Assembly: GCA_030602885.1 (NCBI GenBank) | Contig: JAUVYV010000033.1 | Span: 1-36,075, forward strand | Reading direction: 5' to 3' | DNA from: Phycisphaerales bacterium | GTDB lineage: Bacteria; Planctomycetota; Phycisphaerae; Sedimentisphaerales; Anaerobacaceae | Length of the DNA: 36,075 nt | Shown: piece after piece, positions 22,297 through 30,658 of the stretch | Layout: every line of letters starts with the position of its first letter | Numbering within the stretch: position 1 is the first letter of the stretch | Translations under genes and position numbers: made by a program | The notes under the pieces: model-generated | The model's input: only the letters and a program-made list of their open reading frames with translations | Database searches by the model: none | What the model was told of the DNA's origin: nothing

Positions 22297-24393
22297 TCAC
22301 GCCACGTCCGCCAGCCCAAGCGAATCACCAAACTTATGCAATAGCGCCCGCCGAATATTCCTGTGCTCCGCCTGTGTCAGCATCGGGTCTTGCGAGACCA
22401 TCTCAAACGCATGACGCCTCGCCATCACCAGCAAATCGTAATCCTCGACAATATTCGCTATCTTCAAATCAGGCAGACCGTGCTGCCTCGTGCTGAACAA
22501 TTCCCCCGGCCCACGCAGCCGCAAATCGTGCTCCGCTATCTCGAAACCGTCGTTGCTCCTTTCCATCATCTCCAATCGGCTCCTCGCAACCTCGCTGTCC
22601 GTCTCCGCAAACAAAAAACAATACGACTTCGACTCACCCCTGCCAATCCGTCCTCTCAACTGATGAAGCTGCGCTATGCCGAACCTGTCCGCTCCTTCTA
22701 CCACCATTATCGTCGCGTTCGGCACGTCCACCCCAACCTCTATCACCACCGTCGATACCAGAACGTCGATTTTGCCCCTGCGAAACTCAGCGATAACCTC
22801 CTGTTTCTTCTCCGAGCTCATCCGCCCGTGCAGAAGCTCAACCCGAAACTTGCCGAAAACCTTCTTCGCCAATTCCTCCCACCCCTCCGTCGCCGCCACG
22901 ATATCACCATTCTCCTCCACCGCCGTTATCCGCGGATATACAAAATACGCCTGCTTCTTCGCACGCAAACGCTCGGCAATAAACTCGTATGCCTTTGCCC
23001 TGTCCGCGCGAGCCACCCGCCTCGTAACAACCGCACCTCGCCCGGGCGGCGAGTGCTTTATTATCGAAACATCCAAATCTCCAAAAGCCGTCATCGCAAG
23101 CGTCCGCGGTATCGGCGTCGCCGTCATAACAAGACAGTGAGGCAGCTCGCCCTTGCGCAACTGCGCACGCTGATGTACCCCGAACTTATGCTGCTCGTCA
23201 ATCACAACCAAACCCAGCTTGCCAAACGCCACGTCACCCTGCAAAAGCGCAACCGTCCCAACAACTATATCTATCTGCCCACTCTTTATCTGCTCCAAAA
23301 GCTCCGCCCTCTTCTTTCCCGTCAATCCACCGGTTATCAGCACCCTCTTAACCCTGCTCTTCCTCAGATATCGCTCGATACTGATAAAATGCTGGTTCGC
23401 CAATATCTCCGTCGGCGCCATAATCGCAACCTGACTGCCGTTCGCCACCGCCAATAGCGCCGCATACAACGCCACCACCGTCTTGCCCGACCCCACGTCA
23501 CCCTGCAAAAGCCGGTTCATCGGCTCACCTCTGCCCATGTCACCCGCTATCTCCGAAATGCACTTGTCCTGGTCCTCGGTCAGCAAAAACGGAAATCGCT
23601 TCCGGATTCTGCTGTCTATCTCCTCACTGCACTTCATCGCCGCCGCACCGCAATAGTGCCTGCACCTGTAACGACGAAGCGCCAGACCCAACTGCATCAA
23701 AAACAATTCATCGTATTTCAACCGCCGCTTCGCCTTGCCTAACTTCTCCTCATCCGGCGGCAAATGTACCCACCGAAATGCCTCCCTCCTGTTTATAAGG
23801 CTCGCTTTTTTCAGCAAGTCCCTCTCGTAAAACTCATCCACTAATTCATCAACTCTGCCAAGCACAGGCCGAATTATCTTCTTTATCTGACCGCTGCTCA
23901 GCCGACTGCTCGCAGGATACACACCACCGCTGAAAAACTCCCACGCCTTCGAATCCTTCTCATCCAGAACAAGAAACTTCGGATTCGTAAGCTGCAGCTG
24001 ATGCTTATATACACCGACCTTACCCGACGCCATTATCACCTGCCCCGGCTCTAACTTGCCCTTCAGATACCCTCCGTGAAACCATATAATCCGGCACACT
24101 CCCGTCTCGTCACTCAAAAACGCCTCGAATATCTCACTCCTGCTGTGGCCCTGATAATCCACCGACTCAACAAGCCCTATTATGCTCGCCGTACTACCCG
24201 CCTCTAACCGATTTATCTTCACCGGCCCGGGAGCAAATACCCAGTCCCTCGGAAAATACTCCAACAAATCCCCCACCGTCCCCACACCTAACTGCGCAAA
24301 GACCTCCGCCCGCGCAGGCCCAACACCCTTCAAATACTGTACCGGCATCGATAGCTCTATCTTGCCTCCCGCTTTGTCGCTCACCGATTCCAT
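22297..24393 (-). CDS. recG: ATP-dependent DNA helicase RecG
   Basis: RecG remodels stalled forks and Holliday junctions. The 698-aa product has the wedge/OB domain (about 20-170), Walker A in LLQGDVGSGKT (about 295-305), the DEQH box at 399-402 (VIDEQHKFG), MTATPIPRTL, and the RecG C-terminal helicase motifs VVIEVGVDVPNA and QLRGRIGRG. Length and motif order are typical. The pcm gene lies 12 bases upstream on the same strand, so they likely share a transcript. Confidence 0.96.
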   Translation of the reverse strand: MESVSDKAGGKIELSMPVQYLKGVGPARAEVFAQLGVGTVGDLLEYFPRDWVFAPGPVKINRLEAGSTASIIGLVESVDYQGHSRSEIFEAFLSDETGVCRIIWFHGGYLKGKLEPGQVIMASGKVGVYKHQLQLTNPKFLVLDEKDSKAWEFFSGGVYPASSRLSSGQIKKIIRPVLGRVDELVDEFYERDLLKKASLINRREAFRWVHLPPDEEKLGKAKRRLKYDELFLMQLGLALRRYRCRHYCGAAAMKCSEEIDSRIRKRFPFLLTEDQDKCISEIAGDMGRGEPMNRLLQGDVGSGKTVVALYAALLAVANGSQVAIMAPTEILANQHFISIERYLRKSRVKRVLITGGLTGKKRAELLEQIKSGQIDIVVGTVALLQGDVAFGKLGLVVIDEQHKFGVHQRAQLRKGELPHCLVMTATPIPRTLAMTAFGDLDVSIIKHSPPGRGAVVTRRVARADRAKAYEFIAERLRAKKQAYFVYPRITAVEENGDIVAATEGWEELAKKVFGKFRVELLHGRMSSEKKQEVIAEFRRGKIDVLVSTVVIEVGVDVPNATIMVVEGADRFGIAQLHQLRGRIGRGESKSYCFLFAETDSEVARSRLEMMERSNDGFEIAEHDLRLRGPGELFSTRQHGLPDLKIANIVEDYDLLVMARRHAFEMVSQDPMLTQAEHRNIRRALLHKFGDSLGLADVA

Positions 24394-24405
24394 TCGAGAA
24401 AAATA

Positions 24406-25080
24406 TTACTCCTCAAAACCATACTTGCCTAAGAGCTTCACGAACCTCACATCACACACAACCCTCTCGATAATCTTACCCTCCTTCTTCGTCCCCACCA
24501 CAAGCTCCTGCACACCCGCAGGCCCTACCGGCGCCACTATCAATCCACCATCGCCAAGCTGCTCAACCAAAGGCCCCGGTACACTCGGCACCGCCGCCGT
24601 TACTATTATCCTGTCAAACGTCCGCTTCTCAGCCCACCCGCTGCTACCGTCGCCAATATAAAAATCTATATTCTCAAACCCAAGCCGACCCAACACCGCC
24701 TGCGCCCCTTCCGAAAGCTCACGACACCTCTCTATCGTGTAAATTCGCTTCGCCAATCTCGCTAATACCGCCGTCTGATACCCGCTGCCCGTCCCTATCT
24801 CCAGAACCTCACAATACCTGTTCAACCTCAACTCCTGCGTCATCAGCGCAACGATGTAGGGCTGAGAAATCGTCTGCCCGCAACCTATCGGAAGCGGACA
24901 ATCCGAATACGCCTGCGATTTGTAGTTCTTCGGCACAAATTCCTCCCGCCCAAGCCGACCCATAACAGTCAGCACCGCCGGGTCAGTTATATCCCGGCCC
25001 TTCAGGTCCCGCTGCACCATCCGCCCACGCTGGCCCGAAAAATCGCCTGTCTGTTCCTTATCGTGCATCGCCCTAATCAT
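24406..25080 (-). CDS. pcm: Protein-L-isoaspartate O-methyltransferase
   Basis: Pcm methylates isoaspartyl residues in damaged proteins using SAM. Recognisable blocks are DPAVLTVMGRLGREEFVP, the substrate loop CPLPIGCGQTISQPYIVA, SAM motif I VLEIGTGSGYQTAVLA, YTIERC and DRIIVTAAVPSVP. I start at the ATG (complement of 25078-25080), preceded by GGGGA, giving 224 aa. The frame opens with GTG at 25137, which would add 19 residues of no recognised homology. The downstream gene is recG. Confidence 0.9.
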   Translation of the reverse strand: MIRAMHDKEQTGDFSGQRGRMVQRDLKGRDITDPAVLTVMGRLGREEFVPKNYKSQAYSDCPLPIGCGQTISQPYIVALMTQELRLNRYCEVLEIGTGSGYQTAVLARLAKRIYTIERCRELSEGAQAVLGRLGFENIDFYIGDGSSGWAEKRTFDRIIVTAAVPSVPGPLVEQLGDGGLIVAPVGPAGVQELVVGTKKEGKIIERVVCDVRFVKLLGKYGFEE

Positions 25081-25180
25081 CGCCAAATCCCCGACTTTTC
25101 GCAATCCTATTTCAAAAGCTTCACCGCCGCTGCCCACCCCATCCGGCTCAGCTCACCCATAACCATTCCCATCAACGCCG

Positions 25181-25208
25181 TTGCTATTATCCGGCTAAAT
25201 GATAGAAT
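25181..25208 (+). promoter_or_regulatory. Promoter of nadB
   Basis: TTGCTA (25181-25186), 16-base spacer, TAGAAT (25203-25208), in the divergent pcm-nadB interval. Transcription would start about 60 bases before the nadB ATG. Confidence 0.55.
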
Positions 25209-25276
25209 GCCATAATAACCTGAAAAACAAACGAATATCAATGAATCTTACCCAGGACAAATAAAGGTGACAGCTC

Positions 25277-26884
25277 ATGCCTGACCTGCCCGAGCTAAGA
25301 CGCTATCTCGTTAATATCGATTCCGCCTCCACCCACCAGCTCTTCACCGACACGCTCATCATCGGAGCCGGCGTCGCAGGACTGCGGGCAGCCATCGAAG
25401 CAGCACAACACCAAAACGTCATCGTCGTCTGCAAGCAAACCCTCGAAGACAGCAACACCTGGAACGCCCAGGGCGGTATCGCCTCCGTCCTACAGAAAAC
25501 CGACTCCTTCGAATCACACATCGCCGACACCCTCAACACCGGCTGCGGCCTCTGTGACCAAAAAATCGTCGAACTCGTCGTTAGAAAAGGACCCGAGCTC
25601 GTCAGACAGCTACTCCACTGGGGAACCGAATTCGACCTCGTCGATGGCCATATCGCTGCCACGCTTGAAGGCGGACACTCGCACCCCCGAATCGCTCATG
25701 CCCACGGCGACGAAACAGGACGAGCCATCGCTGAAACACTCATCAAAACCGTAAGAAAAGAACCGAACATCAAAATCGTCGAAAACCTCTACACCATCGA
25801 CCTGCTCACAAGCGAAAACACTTGTTTCGGAATCATCGCCGACAAAAACGCACACCGACAGATCATCTGGGCCGAAAACACAATCCTCGCTACCGGCGGC
25901 GCAGGCCGGCTCTACCGCGAAACCACTAACCCCGAAGGGGCTACCGCCGACGGTATCGCTATCGCCTGCCGCGCAGGTGCCATCCTCCAGGACCTCGAGT
26001 TCATGCAGTTCCACCCCACCACCCTATACATCGCAGGCGCCTCCCGTGCACTCATCACCGAAACACTCCGAGGCGAGGGAGCCATCCTCCTCGACTCCAA
26101 AGGATGCGCCTTCATGAAAGACTACCACCCCGACGCCGAGCTTGCCCCCCGTGATATCGTCAGCCGAGCTATCCTCGCTCAAATGCTAAAAACCGGCTCA
26201 ACTCACGTCTATCTCGACGTAAGACACCTCGACAAAGACTACCTCAAAAAAAGATTCCCACTAATTACCGAGCTCTGCGAAAGCTTCGACATCCACTTCC
26301 AGACCGACCTCATCCCCGTCAGGCCCTCCGCACACTATATGATTGGCGGCCTAAAAACCGACCGAAGCGCCCGAACAACCATCGAAAATCTCTATGCCTG
26401 CGGCGAAATCGCATCCACAGGCCTGCACGGCGCAAACCGCCTCGGAAGCAACTCCCTCCTCGAAGGACTCGTCTTCGGACAAATCGCAGGCCGGGCCGCC
26501 TCAAAACAAAAGAAAACCCGCCCCTCGCTGCCAGAGCATATACTTATAAAACACCAAATCCCCCACTCCGACCGAACACGCCTCGACACCGCAGACGTAA
26601 CAAACTCGCTGCGAGCACTCATGTGGAGAAACGTCGGTATTACCAGAACCGCTCAACCACTCAGGGAAACCCGGGAAATAATCACCTTCTGGCAGCGATA
26701 CGTTATGGACAAAGTCTTCGACTCACCCGACGGCTGGCAGTGCCAGAATATGCTCACCGCCGCCCTCCTCATGGCCCAGTCAGCCGAGCTGCGAAACGAA
26801 TCCCGCGGCGTTCACTTCCGTCAGGACTACCCCGAAACCGACGACAAACAATTCAAAAAACACATCGAAATCACACGGCCATGA
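25277..26884 (+). CDS. nadB: L-aspartate oxidase
   Basis: NadB oxidises L-aspartate to iminoaspartate, the first step of de novo NAD synthesis, with FAD. The 535-aa product shows the FAD-binding start IIGAGVAGLRAAIEAA (about 29-44), NAQGGIASVL, ATLEGGHSHPRIAHAHGDETG, the ATGGAGRLYRETTNP segment, RPSAHYMIGGLKTD, EIASTGLHGANRLGSNSLLE and the C-terminal RGVHFRQDYPETDD. AAAGGTGA precedes the ATG. The NadA partner is not in the window. Confidence 0.95.
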   Translation: MPDLPELRRYLVNIDSASTHQLFTDTLIIGAGVAGLRAAIEAAQHQNVIVVCKQTLEDSNTWNAQGGIASVLQKTDSFESHIADTLNTGCGLCDQKIVELVVRKGPELVRQLLHWGTEFDLVDGHIAATLEGGHSHPRIAHAHGDETGRAIAETLIKTVRKEPNIKIVENLYTIDLLTSENTCFGIIADKNAHRQIIWAENTILATGGAGRLYRETTNPEGATADGIAIACRAGAILQDLEFMQFHPTTLYIAGASRALITETLRGEGAILLDSKGCAFMKDYHPDAELAPRDIVSRAILAQMLKTGSTHVYLDVRHLDKDYLKKRFPLITELCESFDIHFQTDLIPVRPSAHYMIGGLKTDRSARTTIENLYACGEIASTGLHGANRLGSNSLLEGLVFGQIAGRAASKQKKTRPSLPEHILIKHQIPHSDRTRLDTADVTNSLRALMWRNVGITRTAQPLRETREIITFWQRYVMDKVFDSPDGWQCQNMLTAALLMAQSAELRNESRGVHFRQDYPETDDKQFKKHIEITRP

Positions 26885-26921
26885 ACGTATCATCACCACT
26901 GGGCTGAGATTCTGTTCCCTT

Positions 26922-26948
26922 CTGTTGCACGATTCTACTGAGCAACAG
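26922..26948. other. Hairpin at the left edge of the R-M insert
   Basis: CTGTTGC (26922-26928) and GCAACAG (26942-26948) form a perfect 7-bp stem with a 13-base loop, 38 bases after the nadB stop. There is no T-run, so it is a weak terminator at best. It marks where the C-rich backbone gives way to the restriction system. Confidence 0.4.
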
Positions 26949-27031
26949 GAGCTTCTTCAACAGGGGCACGATCGTCATTGTCCCAATATGGATAGTCTGT
27001 AGTATTGCAGCGGTCCACGAACAAGCGTATA

Positions 27032-27886
27032 ATGGCGGGCGAAATGGAAGTCCCGACAAACAAGATAATCTGTGGAGATTGCGCGGCGGTTTTGCAAAGT
27101 TTTCCGGATGAATGTGTCGATCTCATTGTGACGTCTCCGCCTTACGTTGAATGCCGCAAGAAAACCTATGGGGGTATCCATCCGGATCACTACGTTGATT
27201 GGTTTCTGCCACGTTCGCAGGAATTCTTGCGCGTTCTAAAACGCACAGGTACGTTTATTCTGAACATTAAGGAGAAGGCGATCAACGGTGAGCGCCACAC
27301 ATACGTGATCGAATTGATCATGGCGTTACGCAAGCAGGGGTGGCTCTGGACAGAGGAGTTCGTTTGGCACAAGAAAAACTGCTACCCCGGAAAATGGCCA
27401 AATCGGTTTAGGGATGCTTGGGAGCGGTGCCTCCAGTTCAACAAGGCCAAGAAATTCAAGATGTTCCAAGAAAGCGTGATGGTCCCGATGGGCGAGTGGC
27501 GGAAGTCGCGCCTGAGAAAGCTGAGCGCTACGGATAGGCAGCGAGATGAATCACGTGTAAGGAGTGGCTTCGGAAAGAATATTTCCAATTGGCTGGGCAG
27601 GGAAATGGCTTATCCAACAAACGTGTTGCACTTGGCCACCGAGTGCGGCAATAAGAACCACAGCGCGGCGTTCCCGTTGGCGCTCCCTGAGTGGTTCATT
27701 CGTTTGTTCACGGAAAAACACGACGTGGTTTTGGACCCATTCCTTGGCTCGGGGACAACTGCTGTGGCCGCAAAGCATCTAGAACGGAGATACATCGGCA
27801 TAGATACAAACCGTGTTTACTGTGAAATGGCTGCGAAAAAGCTGGGGGAAGTGGCAGTTCAGGGGAGCTTTAAATGGAGCATTTGA
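27032..27886 (+). CDS. Type II DNA methyltransferase, beta class
   Basis: A 284-aa SAM-dependent DNA methylase. Catalytic motif IV, TSPPY (34-38), precedes SAM motif I, DPFLGSGTTA (235-244), the beta-class order. SPPY suggests N4-cytosine methylation, though N6-adenine cannot be excluded. The variable middle (about 110-215) is the likely target-recognition region. The start is uncertain: ATG at 27032 or 27044, neither with a strong ribosome binding site; the open frame begins with TTG at 27005. It overlaps the nuclease gene by 13 bases. G exceeds C on this strand, opposite to backbone genes, so it was probably acquired. Confidence 0.9.
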   Translation: MAGEMEVPTNKIICGDCAAVLQSFPDECVDLIVTSPPYVECRKKTYGGIHPDHYVDWFLPRSQEFLRVLKRTGTFILNIKEKAINGERHTYVIELIMALRKQGWLWTEEFVWHKKNCYPGKWPNRFRDAWERCLQFNKAKKFKMFQESVMVPMGEWRKSRLRKLSATDRQRDESRVRSGFGKNISNWLGREMAYPTNVLHLATECGNKNHSAAFPLALPEWFIRLFTEKHDVVLDPFLGSGTTAVAAKHLERRYIGIDTNRVYCEMAAKKLGEVAVQGSFKWSI

Positions 27887-28617
27887 ATCTTGCTGAGCTC
27901 AGCACGTTCGTTAACGCTAACATCGCGTTGTTTCACGAGAGCAAGCTCCGGACGCTCCGTGCCATGAACCTTAAGGGGTTGCTGAAGAAGAAAAACCCGT
28001 ATCTCTTCAAGGCGAAGAATGTAACATTGGCCGGGGAGTTGGTGAAGGGGGTTTTGGAAGCCTTTTTATCCTCGTCGGAGGAAAAACTGTTTGGAGATTT
28101 CCTCGAGGAACTGGCGGTTTTCATCTCTTCAAAGACTTGCGACGGACGAAAATCGGCAGCGACGGGCATTGATTTGGAGTTTGAGAACGCCGGAACGCTT
28201 TATCTGGTCTCTGTGAAATCGGGCCCGAACTGGGGGAACAGCTCCCAACAGAGGAGACAGGAGCAGGATTTTCAGAACGCTGTAAAGGTGCTCAAGCAGT
28301 CAAAGCATACACAGAACGTTCAGCCGGTTCTGGGCATTTGTTACGGCAAGGTGAAGACAGCTCACATCCGAGGGTATCTGAAAGTCGTGGGACAAAATTT
28401 CTGGTACCTCATTAGTGGTAACGAAGACCTCTACACTGATATTATTGAGCCCCTCGGACACAAGGCGAAGCAGCACAACGCAAAATTCCAGCGACAGAAG
28501 AGCAAGATCATAAATCTCTTTACGCAGCAGTTTCTGAACGAGTTTTGCGAAGATGGTGTAATCAACTGGAAGAAACTTGTCCGATTCAATAGCGGCAACC
28601 TTGATCTAAAGTTTTGA
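27874..28617 (+). CDS. PmeII-type type II restriction endonuclease
   Basis: The 247-aa protein resembles what I know as the PmeII family of type II restriction enzymes: KKKNPYLFKAKNV (38-50), a helical SSSEEKLFGDFLEELAVF, GIDLEF (98-103), VSVKSGPNWGNSSQ (112-125) and IISGNEDLYTDIIEPLG-like blocks. Asp100 or Glu102 and Lys115 form a plausible PD-(D/E)xK site. The gene overlaps the methyltransferase, so production of the two is coupled with the methylase first. Together they form a complete R-M system. Recognition sequence unknown. No controller gene is visible. The stop codon lies within the putative -35 box of rnpB. Confidence 0.85.
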   Translation: MEHLNLAELSTFVNANIALFHESKLRTLRAMNLKGLLKKKNPYLFKAKNVTLAGELVKGVLEAFLSSSEEKLFGDFLEELAVFISSKTCDGRKSAATGIDLEFENAGTLYLVSVKSGPNWGNSSQQRRQEQDFQNAVKVLKQSKHTQNVQPVLGICYGKVKTAHIRGYLKVVGQNFWYLISGNEDLYTDIIEPLGHKAKQHNAKFQRQKSKIINLFTQQFLNEFCEDGVINWKKLVRFNSGNLDLKF

Positions 28618-28643
28618 ACACAGTGCGGCAGTTGTGGTATAAT
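28614..28643 (+). promoter_or_regulatory. Promoter of rnpB
   Basis: TTGAAC (28614-28619), 18-base spacer, TATAAT (28638-28643). The -35 box overlaps the nuclease stop codon (28615-28617). Transcription would begin near 28650, about 50 bases before the mature RNA. Confidence 0.6.
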
Positions 28644-28701
28644 AAATATAGGTGGCTCCGCGGCGAATAGTCAATCGTAAATAGCAGATTGAAAATTGAA
28701 A

Positions 28702-29093
28702 GAGTGGGTCGGGCGGTCGCCCCCGCTGCTTCGTTTTTGCGAAGCAAAACGGCGGGGGAGGAAAGTCCGAGCAGGACAGGGCACGGTGATGGCTAACTGC
28801 CACCCGGGGCGACCCGCGGGATAGTGCCACAGAAAATACACAACTGACGTCGCGAGAAATTGCGACAAGTGAAGGTGAAATGGTGCGGTAAGAGCGCACC
28901 GCGATACTGGTGACAGTATCGGCACGGTAAACCCCACCGCCTGCAAGACCAAATATGCCGGCGCCCGGCCCGGGCAATGCCGGCGGGTAGGTCGCTTCTC
29001 GTTTATTCGGGAGAGTCGGCTGGCAACAGCAGACCAAGATAAATGACCGCCGCCCGCGCAAGCGGGAACAGAACTCGGCTTACCGACCCACTC
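28702..29093 (+). ncRNA. rnpB: RNase P RNA, bacterial class A
   Basis: The catalytic RNA of RNase P, which trims tRNA 5' leaders. P1 is formed by GAGTGGGTCGG at the 5' end and CCGACCCACTC at the 3' end. Conserved core pieces are GAGGAAAGTCCG (28758-28769), the CCCGCGGGATAGTGCCACAG region, CGGTAAACCCC for tRNA 3'-end binding, AAGATAAATGACCGCC, and ACAGAACTCGGCTTA (29068-29082). About 390 bases is normal for class A. The region after P1/P2 carries an enlarged hairpin, GCTTCG...CGAAGC. It has its own promoter and ends in a T-run. Confidence 0.95.
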
Positions 29094-29102
29094 TTTTTTT
29101 TA
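29094..29102 (+). terminator. T-run ending rnpB
   Basis: A run of T follows directly on the 3' strand of the RNase P P1 helix. The helix and T-run together can act as a terminator. Confidence 0.5.
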
Positions 29103-29138
29103 TCTGAATTCGTATCACCGAAATTCAAATCTTCGCAC

Positions 29139-29167
29139 TTGATATCCCCGCCGCTAAGTGGTATAAT
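29139..29167 (+). promoter_or_regulatory. Strong sigma70-type promoter
   Basis: TTGATA (29139-29144), 17-base spacer, TATAAT (29162-29167). There is no ORF downstream on this strand before the convergent ilvC, so it points to an untranslated RNA starting near 29174. Confidence 0.75.
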
Positions 29168-29173
29168 TGTCTC

Positions 29174-29309
29174 AGAAGCAGACTGACGCTCTCTTTGAAA
29201 AATCTTGGGCGAATAAAGGCCTTTTCAATAAGGAAGAGCGTTCGCTGAGCCCCTCTAAGTGATGCGCTTTGGGTGTGGGCGCCCTTAGACCTCAGTTGGA
29301 TGCTCTTCC
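29174..29309 (+). ncRNA. Candidate structured small RNA after rnpB
   Basis: Downstream of a near-consensus promoter, this noncoding stretch can form a long helix at 29232-29309: GGAAGAGC/GCTCTTCC, CTGAG/CTCAG, TCTAAG/CTTAGA and GCGC/GCGC in order, separated by small internal loops. An alternative 5' pairing competes for the same bases: ACGCTCT (29186-29192) with AGAGCGT (29235-29241), backed by TTGAAAA/TTTTCAA. Mutually exclusive helices suggest a switch or a refolding RNA. No clear terminator follows. On the minus strand the same helix could end ilvC transcription. Family not recognised. Confidence 0.5.
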
Positions 29310-29332
29310 AACTTATCCCCCCCAGCGCCCCC

Positions 29333-30337
29333 TTATGCTTCCTTTGAATCTATCCACTTCATCATCTTACGAAGCTTCCGCCCAACCTGCTCAAGCTGAC
29401 AACCATGGTCCTTGTCATAAAGCGCGTTAAACTTCTTCAACCCGCCCTTATATTCCTCAACCCATTCCTTCGCAAACTCGCCCGATGTAACCTCACCTAA
29501 AATCTTCTTCATCTCCGCCTTCGTCTGCTCCGTAATAATCCTCGACCCGCGAGTCAAGTCACCATACTCCGCCGTGTTCGATATGCTGTACCTCATATAG
29601 CTAAGCCCACCCTGATACATCAAATCGACTATCAGTTTCACCTCGTGCATACACTCAAAATACGCTATCTCCGGCTGATATCCCGCTTCAACTAAGGTCT
29701 CGAACCCCGCCTTGATAAGCGAAGTCAGCCCGCCGCACAATACGACCTGCTCGCCAAACAAGTCCGTTTCCGTCTCTTCCTTATACGTCGTCTGGATTAT
29801 CCCCGCGCGCGCACCGCCTATCCCGTTACCCCACGCCAGAGCTGTCGCCAGAGCATCGCCTGTCGCATCCTTCTCTACCGCCACAAGACAAGGCACACCG
29901 CCGCCCTTCACATACTCGCTGCGAACTAAATGGCCGGGCCCCTTCGGTGCTATCATCACAACATTCACGTCCCCGGGCGGCACAATATACTTAAAGTGAA
30001 TGTTAAACCCGTGACAGAAGCCAAGCGTCTGACCCGTCTTAAGATTAGGCCCTATCTGCTCACTATAAACCTTCGCCTGCATCTCATCCGGAACAGTCAC
30101 TACCACAAGAGCCGCTCCCGCCATCGCCGTCTTTACATCACCCGGTGAAAATCCGTACTCCTGAGCTAACTTGAAGTTCTCAGTCCCCTCTAATTCGGCC
30201 ACCGCAACCTCAATCCCGCTGTCTCGTAAATTCAAACTGTGCGCATGACCCTGACTCCCAAAACCAATCACCGCAACCTTCTTGCCCTTCAGCGCCTCAA
30301 TCGGCGCATCATTCTCGTAATAAATCGTCAATGCCAT
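29333..30337 (-). CDS. ilvC: Ketol-acid reductoisomerase, class I
   Basis: IlvC converts acetolactate and acetohydroxybutyrate to the dihydroxy acids of valine and isoleucine synthesis. The 334-aa product has the Rossmann motif [20 protein letters not shown] (21-40), [11 protein letters not shown], the metal ligands in [10 protein letters not shown], and [10 protein letters not shown]-type [11 protein letters not shown]. The cofactor loop after strand 2 reads [11 protein letters not shown] (45-55). Glu53 and Asn54 stand where NADPH enzymes usually have serines, and the usual Arg is Leu, so NADH use is likely (inference). AGGAG lies 7 bases before the ATG. Confidence 0.95.
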   Translation of the reverse strand: MALTIYYENDAPIEALKGKKVAVIGFGSQGHAHSLNLRDSGIEVAVAELEGTENFKLAQEYGFSPGDVKTAMAGAALVVVTVPDEMQAKVYSEQIGPNLKTGQTLGFCHGFNIHFKYIVPPGDVNVVMIAPKGPGHLVRSEYVKGGGVPCLVAVEKDATGDALATALAWGNGIGGARAGIIQTTYKEETETDLFGEQVVLCGGLTSLIKAGFETLVEAGYQPEIAYFECMHEVKLIVDLMYQGGLSYMRYSISNTAEYGDLTRGSRIITEQTKAEMKKILGEVTSGEFAKEWVEEYKGGLKKFNALYDKDHGCQLEQVGRKLRKMMKWIDSKEA

Positions 30338-30424
30338 CGTAATTCTCCTAACCTTTCAAAAAAAACCAAGCAGTCCCGCCGAAGCCGAACCAAACTGAAT
30401 TCTCACCCGAAAATGCCATTCCCC

Positions 30425-30559
30425 TCAAACCTTATCGCGCACGTTCACCGACCGACCCGCACGCCGCTTCTTGTTTACCAGCTTCCGGCCCTTACGCATC
30501 CGCGCTCGAAAACCACTCTTACGAACTCGCTTTATCCTGCTCTTACGATGATTCTTCAA
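30425..30559 (-). CDS. rpmH: 50S ribosomal protein bL34
   Basis: A 44-aa, very basic protein containing KRVRKSGFRARMRKGRKLVN, the conserved heart of L34 (compare RKRRHGFRARM...GRKVL in E. coli), followed by KKRRAGRSVNVRDKV. The start is TTG (complement of 30557-30559) with AAGGAG 8 bases upstream; no ATG fits. L34 is usually about 44-47 aa and next to rnpA and dnaA. Here neither neighbour is present and it lies between ilvN and ilvC. It has its own promoter at 30614-30641. Confidence 0.85.
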   Translation of the reverse strand: MKNHRKSRIKRVRKSGFRARMRKGRKLVNKKRRAGRSVNVRDKV

Positions 30560-30613
30560 CGTTAATGCTCCTTACTTCCCTTATCAATCAATCACGAAAA
30601 ACGCAAAGCTCGG

Positions 30614-30641
30614 ATTATACCACGATCGCCGCCCTAAGCAA
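30614..30641 (-). promoter_or_regulatory. Promoter of rpmH (and perhaps ilvC)
   Basis: Minus strand: TTGCTT (30641-30636), 16-base spacer, TATAAT (30619-30614), about 55 bases before the rpmH start. Confidence 0.65.
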
Positions 30642-30658
30642 AGCGCCGGCCAAATTTG

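Noticed and set aside
29232-29309. Simple intrinsic terminator of ilvC as the full explanation
   Set aside because: The helix has several internal loops and only TTATT follows on the minus strand, and a strong promoter faces it from the other side; the terminator role remains possible but does not explain the promoter.
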